Below, piece after piece: positions 1 through 5,225 of a stretch of 5,225 nt of DNA. A model generated the notes under the pieces. It ran no database searches, was not told the DNA's origin, and saw only the letters and a list, made by a program, of their open reading frames with translations. The first letter of the stretch is position 1. Every line of letters begins with the position of its first letter. The stretch is from NCBI GenBank assembly GCA_022424815.1, contig JAKMGS010000121.1, forward strand, positions 1 to 5,225, read 5' to 3'. The translations under genes and the position numbers were made by a program. The DNA comes from Schleiferiaceae bacterium. Lineage in GTDB: Bacteria > Bacteroidota > Bacteroidia > Flavobacteriales > Schleiferiaceae.

Positions 1-1
1 C

Positions 2-139
2 ACCAAAAGTCGCGGTTGGGGATTGGGCCTGAGTTTAGCCAAGCGTATTATTGAAGATTACCACCAAGGCAAGGTAATCCTCGTCGAAAGTGGTGCTCAG
101 GTGGGTACGACCTTTAAAATCACCCTTCCAAAGGCCTGA
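2..139 (+). CDS. Sensor histidine kinase, C-terminal end only (partial)
   Basis: Reading from base 2, the frame gives 45 residues and stops at TGA 137-139; the gene begins outside the window. The visible part is the end of a GHKL/HATPase_c domain. It starts near the G2 box with GWGLGLSLAKRI, the glycine-rich turn that closes the ATP lid, runs through a helix and then two strands, and ends with GTTFKITLPKA, the usual closing strand of histidine kinases. Such proteins autophosphorylate a histidine using ATP and pass the phosphate to a response regulator. The sensor domain, the phospho-acceptor histidine and the N box are not in view, so the signal and partner cannot be named, nor whether it is membrane-bound. 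The protein ends right after the ATPase fold, so there is no C-terminal receiver domain. Its stop overlaps the hemW start by one base (TGATG), which suggests co-transcription and coupled translation. The fold assignment is firm. Confidence 0.85.
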   Translation, partial: TKSRGWGLGLSLAKRIIEDYHQGKVILVESGAQVGTTFKITLPKA

Positions 140-1260
140 TGAAACACGCCACGCTGTACCTCCACATTCCCTATTGCAAGCAAGCTTGTAACTATTGCGA
201 TTTTCACTTTTCTACTGTGCGCTCGACCGAAAATGAGGTAATCGAGCGAATGTTAGGAGAATTGGCCGAGGGTCAACATTCGTGGTCTGACTATGAATTT
301 ACCAGCCTCTACTTTGGAGGTGGCACCCCAAGTATTGTAGCGCCAGAACACCTCGAACGCTTCATCACCCATGCTTCTACATTGTATGCCCTAGGCGAGG
401 ATGCAGAGATTACCCTCGAGGCGAATCCAGACGACATCACCCCCGAACGGCTAGCCCAATGGCACAGCATCGGGATCAATAGGTTGAGCGTGGGGCTGCA
501 AAGCTTTGATGATAGGAAATTAGCCATGATGAATCGTGCGCATCATTCAAACCATAGCCGTCAGTGCCTGCAGTGGATTTCTGAAAGCCCTATCGAGAAT
601 TATACGGTCGATCTCATGTACGGCATGCCCGGCAGTACGGTCGAAAGTTGGCAGGAACAACTCCAAACTCTCGCGGCATTCCGTCCACCTCATTTGAGCT
701 GCTATGCCTTAACCGTGGAGGAAAAAACCGTACTCCATCATCAGGTGAAAAACGGTGAAATTTCCCTTCCGGCCGATGAAGTTATCATGAAGCAGTTTAA
801 GGTTTTGGACCAATGGGCCAACGCACATGGCTTTACGCATTACGAACTGTCAAATTTTGCGCAGCCCGGTAAGCACAGCAGGCACAATAGCCACTATTGG
901 ACCGGAGCGCCTTATCTCGGCATTGGGCCTGGGGCGCATTCCTTCGACGGCACGCGCCGTTGGTGGAACATTTCCAATAATACCCTTTACGCGAAAGGTG
1001 CCAAACCTACAGAAGAACTCCTTTCCCCTCAAGACCTATTGCACGAGCGACTAATGGTACGCCTCCGCACCGCCGCTGGATTCAGCTGGGACAATGATTT
1101 TCCGGACGAGCTGGGTCAGGCGGAGCGGTTCGTTTTAGAGCAGGAGGTGGCTCGGGCGGTGGCGCAAGGAGAATTAGTCCCCAACGATGGAGGTTTTGCC
1201 ATACCGGTAGCGCGTTGGATGGAGAGCGATAGAATTATTGCCCAATTATTTTTGGATTGA
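139..1260 (+). CDS. hemW: HemW, radical SAM haem chaperone (HemN-like)
   Basis: 373 residues, normal full length for HemW. The [4Fe-4S]-binding CxxxCxxC is Cys13, Cys17 and Cys20, followed by Asp-Phe. True coproporphyrinogen III dehydrogenase HemN has CxxxCxxCxC, so the missing fourth cysteine favours HemW. Other radical SAM landmarks are GGGTPS (60-65), EANPDD (94-99), the SVGLQSFDD stretch (117-125) and DLMYGMPG (158-165). YELSNFA (235-241) and HNSHYW (249-254, the HNxxYW haem-associated motif of the family) follow, then GIGPGAHS (261-268). Residues from about 300 to the end form the HemN_C winged-helix-like domain. HemW is known as a cytoplasmic haem-binding protein that passes haem to haem-dependent enzymes such as respiratory components; it is often misannotated as an oxygen-independent coproporphyrinogen oxidase. 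The ATG lies inside the upstream kinase stop codon and has an AAAGG four bases before it (130-134), a possible weak ribosome binding site. Starting there puts the cysteine motif at the expected distance from the N-terminus. Confidence 0.95.
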   Translation: MKHATLYLHIPYCKQACNYCDFHFSTVRSTENEVIERMLGELAEGQHSWSDYEFTSLYFGGGTPSIVAPEHLERFITHASTLYALGEDAEITLEANPDDITPERLAQWHSIGINRLSVGLQSFDDRKLAMMNRAHHSNHSRQCLQWISESPIENYTVDLMYGMPGSTVESWQEQLQTLAAFRPPHLSCYALTVEEKTVLHHQVKNGEISLPADEVIMKQFKVLDQWANAHGFTHYELSNFAQPGKHSRHNSHYWTGAPYLGIGPGAHSFDGTRRWWNISNNTLYAKGAKPTEELLSPQDLLHERLMVRLRTAAGFSWDNDFPDELGQAERFVLEQEVARAVAQGELVPNDGGFAIPVARWMESDRIIAQLFLD

Positions 1261-1275
1261 CCTATCTTGTCAAAG

Positions 1276-1980
1276 ATGAAAAACAGTGTACTAGATCTCG
1301 AGTTTGTAGCAGACCTCAGTTTGCCAGTGGGCGATGTCCCGCGTGCCTGGTACATCGATGCGCCCACGTTTGAACCAGTTCGATTGGGAGATTGGGTAGG
1401 AAGTGTTGCTGAAGGTGGTGCCGTAAACTTTTTCAATGTCGGCTTCAATCCTCATGCACACGGCACACACACCGAGACCGCCGGTCATATTCTACCCGAA
1501 CGTCACAGCGTTCATCAACATTTCAAAGATTACTTCACCAAAGCCCTAGTACTCACCGTGGCGCCCAGCAATGGCGTAATCACATTGGAGGATTTCAAAG
1601 TGCGCTGGGAAGTCCTTGCTGAAGGTGCAGTGAAATCTGTAATCGTGCGTACCGAAATCGAGCCAAATAATGTGGCTACACGTGCCTACAGCAATACAGA
1701 TTGGCCGTACCTCGATGCAAGCATAGGCACATTCCTTCGGGAGCAAAGCGTAGACCATGTACTCATCGATCAACCCAGTGTGGATAAGGAAGAAGATGGC
1801 GGAGCTTTAGCGTGTCATCGCGCTTTTTGGGGACCACAGCCTGTACAGAGCTTGCACCGAACCATTTCGGAGTTGCTGCACATTCCGGCACATGTCCAAG
1901 ACGGTCACTACCTGCTCAATCTGCAAGTAGCACCAATGGACAATGATGCAGCGCCATCGCGCCCATTACTTTACCGCTAA
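1276..1980 (+). CDS. Cyclase / kynurenine-formamidase-like metallohydrolase
   Basis: 234 residues from ATG 1276, typical for the cyclase family (PF04199), which includes bacterial kynurenine formamidase KynB and other metal-dependent amidohydrolases and lyases. The metal-site signature is HAHGTHTETAGH (residues 60-71), a variant of the usual HxGTHxDxPxH: the first His is shifted one place and Glu67 stands for Asp. A second conserved block, IDQPSVDKEEDGGA then His181, fits the acidic/His region that completes the active site. The C-terminus (HVQDGHYLLNLQ, then DAAPSRPLLYR) matches the family's closing strands. No signal peptide or membrane segment is seen, so it is probably cytoplasmic. The substrate cannot be read from sequence: no kynurenine-pathway gene is nearby, so kynurenine formamidase would be a guess. 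Start choice: an in-frame TTG at 1267 is possible, but the ATG three codons later has an A-rich leader (CAAAG) and no conserved residues precede it. The gene follows hemW by 15 bases in the same reading frame and is probably co-transcribed. Confidence 0.88.
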   Translation: MKNSVLDLEFVADLSLPVGDVPRAWYIDAPTFEPVRLGDWVGSVAEGGAVNFFNVGFNPHAHGTHTETAGHILPERHSVHQHFKDYFTKALVLTVAPSNGVITLEDFKVRWEVLAEGAVKSVIVRTEIEPNNVATRAYSNTDWPYLDASIGTFLREQSVDHVLIDQPSVDKEEDGGALACHRAFWGPQPVQSLHRTISELLHIPAHVQDGHYLLNLQVAPMDNDAAPSRPLLYR

Positions 1981-1983
1981 AGG

Positions 1984-4254
1984 TTAGGATTTACGCGTAC
2001 GCGCATCCACCGCTGCCAAGGTAGCCATGTTCACAATCTCACGGACCGATGCACCGAGCTGCAACACGTGCGCACTGTGCTTGGTACCGATCAATAACGG
2101 ACCAATGGCCTCGGCAGCACCAAAACTCTGCAACATCTTGTAGGCAATGTTTCCGGCGGCAAGGTTTGGAAAGATGAAGACATTGGCCTTATGTCCGACC
2201 AAATCCGAGAACGGGAAGCTTTCCTCCAATAATGTATTATCTAAGGCAAAGTTGGCCTGCATCTCACCGTCGACGATGAGCTCAGGGTGTTCATTACGTA
2301 GGCGCTTGCTCACCTCAGCCATTTTACGGGCATCTGGTCCGTCGCTAGAGCCAAAATTTGAGTAACTCAATAGGGCGATTTTCGGCGTGATGTTGGTACG
2401 CTTCACCGTATCGGCGACATTCAGAACCATCTGAACTAAGTCATCCGCTGTAGGGTCCAAATTGATTGTCGTATCGGCAAAGAACATAGGGCCGCGCTTC
2501 GTCAACAAGGTATACATCCCCGCCGCCTTGCGAATACCTTCTTCCATTCCGATGATTCGGAGGATAGGGCGAAGTGCGGTTGGATATTTTACGGTCAAAC
2601 CACTAATCAAGGCATCTGCTGCGCCTTCGCGAAGCATCATATTGCCGTAGTATTCGCGCGATTTGATTTTAGAGCGACATTCTGCCAAGGTCCATCCACC
2701 GCGCTTGCGCAGGGCGTACATATCGTTCGCGTATTTCTCGCGTCCTTCTGAGTTGGCAATTATATCGATGAATTCAGCACCTTCAAGCTCAAGTTGGTAT
2801 TCCTCGATGATGGATTCCATCTTCGACATAGACCCGAGCAAGATAGGTTTAGCTACCCCGTTGGCGATAAGGATTTCCGCCGCCTTCAAAATGCGGTAAT
2901 GATCCCCTTCGGTGAAGACGATGCGCTGAGGTGCACGACGTGCGTTCTCGTTGAGTAGGCGAATGAATTTATCGTCGCGCCCTAGACGGTCGCTAAGTTC
3001 CCTTTCGTAGGCATCCCAATCCTTGATGGGTGCTTTGGCCACTCCGCTGTCCATGGCCGCTTTGGCGACTGCTGGAGCGACGGTGGTGATCAGGCGAGGA
3101 TCGAAGGGTTTTGGGATAATATAATTGGTCCCAAAAGATAGATTGCTCTCTGCATAGGCCAAGTTTACAATCTCCGGCACCGGCTCTTTGGCAAGGTCTG
3201 CAATGGCACGTACTGCGGCTAGTTTCATCTCCTCGTTAATCTTGGACGAGCGCACATCTAGTGCCCCACGGAAAATGAATGGGAAACCTAGAACGTTATT
3301 GACTTGGTTTGGATTGTCCGAACGACCGGTGGCCATAATGATATCCTCACGAGCGCTGATCGCATCGTGATACGTGATTTCTGGATCCGGATTGGCCAAG
3401 GCAAAAACAATAGGGTTTGGGGCCATACTGGCCACCATTTTCTTGCTCACAATACCGCCTTTCGACAAGCCTACAAAGACGTCGGCATTCTTCAGTAGTT
3501 CTTCGAGTTGTGCTTCCGGATGGTCTTGGGCGAAGATGGCCTTTTCCTCCGTGAGAGACTCACGACATTTAGTGATCAATCCCTTCGAGTCACACATGAA
3601 AAGGTTCTTGGTCTGTACGCCAAGGGAGAGGTATAATTTGGCACATGAGATGGCGGACGCCCCCGCGCCGTTGAAGACCACTCTAACCTTGGCAATGTCC
3701 TTTTCTGCTAATTCCAAGGCGTTCAACAAGGCCGCTGCTGTGATGATGGCAGTTCCGTGTTGGTCGTCGTGCATGATAGGAATGTCCAATTCTTCCTTGA
3801 GGCGCTTCTCGATGTAAAAACAATCGGGCGCTTTGATATCCTCTAGGTTGATCCCCCCAAAAGTCGGGGCCACAGCCTTCACAGTATCAATGAATCTTTC
3901 TGGATCTGATGCGTCCAATTCCAAATCGAACACATCAATGTCCGCGAAGATCTTGAACAATACGCCCTTTCCTTCCATCACCGGCTTTGAAGCCTCAGGA
4001 CCGATATCTCCCAGACCCAGTACAGCAGTACCGTTCGAGATCACTGCAACTAAGTTCCCCTTCGCCGTGTATTTGTATACATCCTCAGGATTTGCAGCGA
4101 TTTCCAAACATGGATCCGCAACCCCTGGTGAATAGGCGATACTCAAGTCGCGTTGCGAATTCGACGGCTTGGTCGGCACCACCTCAATCTTACCGGGTTT
4201 CGGCATTTGGTGGTACTGAAGGGTATCTTTCTTTTTAATTGGTCCTTGACTCAT
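1984..4254 (-). CDS. maeB: MaeB-type malic enzyme fused to phosphotransacetylase-like domain
   Basis: 756 residues, matching full-length hybrid malic enzymes (E. coli MaeB is about 760). It oxidatively decarboxylates malate to pyruvate and CO2, making NADPH or NADH for biosynthesis or gluconeogenic balance in the cytoplasm. Malic N-domain: AYSPGVADPCLEIA with probable catalytic Tyr41, then EGKGVLFK with probable catalytic Lys96. Metal ligands are likely Glu138 and Asp139 (GGINLEDIKAP) and Asp164 (MHDDQHGTA). The NAD(P)-binding Rossmann domain has FNGAGASA (194-201), CDSKG (221-225) and ANPDPEI (287-293), and ends around residue 410. Residues from about 430 to 750 form a phosphotransacetylase-like domain (FADTTINLDPTADD, YSNFGSSDG, DGEMQANFAL, FPNLAAGNIAYKML). 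In this protein class that domain is known to bind acetyl-CoA as an allosteric effector rather than act as an enzyme. Cofactor preference cannot be settled by eye; NADP is the usual annotation. The ATG places the KPGKIEVVPTKP leader as in relatives. It lies 11 bases after the hflX stop, with no clear Shine-Dalgarno, and is probably co-transcribed with hflX. Confidence 0.95.
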   Translation of the reverse strand: MSQGPIKKKDTLQYHQMPKPGKIEVVPTKPSNSQRDLSIAYSPGVADPCLEIAANPEDVYKYTAKGNLVAVISNGTAVLGLGDIGPEASKPVMEGKGVLFKIFADIDVFDLELDASDPERFIDTVKAVAPTFGGINLEDIKAPDCFYIEKRLKEELDIPIMHDDQHGTAIITAAALLNALELAEKDIAKVRVVFNGAGASAISCAKLYLSLGVQTKNLFMCDSKGLITKCRESLTEEKAIFAQDHPEAQLEELLKNADVFVGLSKGGIVSKKMVASMAPNPIVFALANPDPEITYHDAISAREDIIMATGRSDNPNQVNNVLGFPFIFRGALDVRSSKINEEMKLAAVRAIADLAKEPVPEIVNLAYAESNLSFGTNYIIPKPFDPRLITTVAPAVAKAAMDSGVAKAPIKDWDAYERELSDRLGRDDKFIRLLNENARRAPQRIVFTEGDHYRILKAAEILIANGVAKPILLGSMSKMESIIEEYQLELEGAEFIDIIANSEGREKYANDMYALRKRGGWTLAECRSKIKSREYYGNMMLREGAADALISGLTVKYPTALRPILRIIGMEEGIRKAAGMYTLLTKRGPMFFADTTINLDPTADDLVQMVLNVADTVKRTNITPKIALLSYSNFGSSDGPDARKMAEVSKRLRNEHPELIVDGEMQANFALDNTLLEESFPFSDLVGHKANVFIFPNLAAGNIAYKMLQSFGAAEAIGPLLIGTKHSAHVLQLGASVREIVNMATLAAVDARTRKS

Positions 4255-4265
4255 AACGAGTGAAA

Positions 4266-5225
4266 TTAGTACAAAAAGGTGTTGAACGGAAACCTAGTCG
4301 CATGGATTTCTGAGGCCACGCGATACACGGTTCTCCGTAATTCGTCAATATTGTTGCGGTCTTGCGCGCTGATAAACACGGCACGCTCGCCGACTTTATT
4401 CATCCAACTGCGCTTCCAATGATCCAGATCATAATTGCGCTGTGTGAGCTCAAGTTCAAACTCATCTGCCTCCTCATGTGTGAAGGCATCGATCTTATTA
4501 AAGACCATGATGGTCGGCTTATCCTGACTCTGAATCTCTTGTAAAATGGTGTTCACGCTAGCGATGTGGTCCATAAAACTCGGGTGGCTAATGTCTACCA
4601 CATGCAGGAGTACATCCGCCTCGCGCACCTCATCTAGCGTTGATTTGAAGCTCTCGACCAATTGCGTCGGCAACTTCCTAATGAACCCAACGGTATCGGT
4701 CAGCAGCAAAGGCAAGTTGTCGATGTTGATTTTACGCACCGTCGTGTCCAAGGTGGCAAAGAGCTTATTCTCGGCCAACACATCGGTCTTGCACAATAAG
4801 TTCAGCAGGGTACTCTTCCCAACGTTCGTATAGCCCACTAGCGCGACACGGCATAGCTTGCCCCTATTGCTGCGCTGGGTGGTCATCTGAACATCAATCT
4901 TTTCGAGCTTCTTCTTGAGCAACGAAATCTTTTGCTGGATGATCCGTCTATCCGTTTCAATCTGGGTTTCCCCAGGACCGCGCATTCCAATACCCCCTTT
5001 TTGACGCTCAAGGTGTGTCCACATTCGAGTCAATCGTGGAAGTAGGTATTGATATTGGGCCAATTCTACTTGCGTTCGCGCATAACTGGTTTGCGCACGG
5101 GCAGCAAAGATGTCCAGAATCAAATTCGTTCGGTCCATCACCTTCACCTCCAACAAGACCTCAATATTTTTCAGCTGCGACGGCGTAAGCTCGTCATCGA
5201 ATACAACCAAGTCGATATTCTCCGC
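4266..5225 (-). CDS. hflX: HflX, ribosome-associated GTPase (5'-truncated by window edge)
   Basis: The frame is open to the right edge and gives 319 residues; roughly the first 60-100 residues of a normal HflX lie outside. The fragment begins AENIDLVVFDDELTPSQL, the end of the conserved N-terminal HflX subdomain. Next come a basic helical coiled region with the family signature GPGETQIETDRR (83-94) and a coiled coil to about 115. The G domain follows: G1/P-loop GYTNVGKST (131-139), G2 region FATLDTT (156-162), G3 DTVGF (177-181), G4 NKID (243-246) and G5 SAQ (286-288). The protein ends soon after the G domain (RFPFNTFLY). HflX is known to bind the 50S subunit and split stalled or hibernating 70S ribosomes, especially under heat or stress, hydrolysing GTP. 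A TTG at 5208-5210 could be mistaken for the start, but the sequence upstream is in frame and conserved, so it is internal. maeB follows 11 bases downstream on the same strand. Confidence 0.95.
   Translation of the reverse strand, partial: AENIDLVVFDDELTPSQLKNIEVLLEVKVMDRTNLILDIFAARAQTSYARTQVELAQYQYLLPRLTRMWTHLERQKGGIGMRGPGETQIETDRRIIQQKISLLKKKLEKIDVQMTTQRSNRGKLCRVALVGYTNVGKSTLLNLLCKTDVLAENKLFATLDTTVRKINIDNLPLLLTDTVGFIRKLPTQLVESFKSTLDEVREADVLLHVVDISHPSFMDHIASVNTILQEIQSQDKPTIMVFNKIDAFTHEEADEFELELTQRNYDLDHWKRSWMNKVGERAVFISAQDRNNIDELRRTVYRVASEIHATRFPFNTFLY

Noticed and set aside
1247..1254. TATTTTTG, a match to the Bacteroidota -7 promoter consensus TAnnTTTG, 21 bases before the cyclase ATG
   Set aside because: No TTTG-type -33 element at the expected 19-21 base spacing upstream, and the site lies in the conserved hemW C-terminal codons; an AT-rich chance match is likelier.
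139..1260. Annotation as oxygen-independent coproporphyrinogen III oxidase (HemN)
   Set aside because: The cluster motif is CxxxCxxCDF, without the fourth cysteine of HemN, and the length of 373 and the HNxxYW motif fit HemW.
1267..1269. TTG as the cyclase start codon
   Set aside because: It adds only three non-conserved residues; the ATG at 1276 has an A-rich leader typical of Bacteroidota starts and is preferred, though TTG is not excluded.
1994..2003. Perfect palindrome CGCGTACGCG as a regulatory site or terminator stem
   Set aside because: It encodes Ala-Arg-Thr-Arg near the MaeB C-terminus, has no loop or T-run, and a 10-base palindrome of common arginine codons is expected by chance.
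3374..3817. Open frame of 147 codons on the plus strand opposite maeB
   Set aside because: It lies wholly antisense to a clearly conserved coding sequence, its translation is low-complexity and rich in Ser, Ala and Phe with no recognisable motif, and it is explained by the codon bias of maeB.
3833..4135. Open frame of 100 codons on the plus strand opposite the maeB N-terminal region
   Set aside because: Antisense shadow of the conserved malic enzyme domain; no family motif or ribosome binding site.
5208..5210. TTG as the start of hflX
   Set aside because: The frame continues upstream to the window edge with family-like sequence (AENID before LVVFDDELTP), so this codon encodes an internal Leu.

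Overview
This is a compact stretch of bacterial chromosome with almost no non-coding DNA. It probably comes from the Bacteroidota, perhaps a flavobacterial or Cryomorphaceae-like lineage, with base composition near 50% G+C by eye. Three things point there: the malic enzyme and HflX sequences have the flavour of that phylum, the HemW neighbour is a cyclase-family protein with the HGTHTE-type motif I associate with Bacteroidota, and most starts lack a clear Shine-Dalgarno sequence. The assignment comes from recalled family sequences, not a search.

Layout. On the plus strand: the last 45 codons of a sensor histidine kinase (2-139), then hemW (139-1260), which overlaps the kinase stop by one base, then a metal-dependent cyclase/kynurenine-formamidase-like hydrolase (1276-1980), 15 bases after the hemW stop. 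These three look like one transcription unit. On the minus strand, read from the right edge leftward: hflX (5225-4266, its 5' part is outside the window), then maeB, a malic enzyme fused to a phosphotransacetylase-like domain (4254-1984), 11 bases after the hflX stop. The two units converge, with only three bases between the cyclase and maeB stop codons.

Roles. HemW is a radical-SAM haem chaperone, the cyclase-family enzyme is a metallohydrolase of unknown substrate, MaeB turns malate into pyruvate plus reduced cofactor and carries a probable acetyl-CoA-sensing domain, and HflX is a ribosome-associated GTPase. Apart from operon structure, no shared pathway is evident. I see no mobile element, CRISPR array, RNA gene, attachment site or origin, and no intergenic stretch longer than 15 bases. 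The region looks like ordinary core-genome DNA. The points most worth a second look are the altered metal-binding motif of the cyclase, the loss of the catalytic Ser-Arg in the MaeB phosphotransacetylase domain, and the in-frame hemW/cyclase junction.
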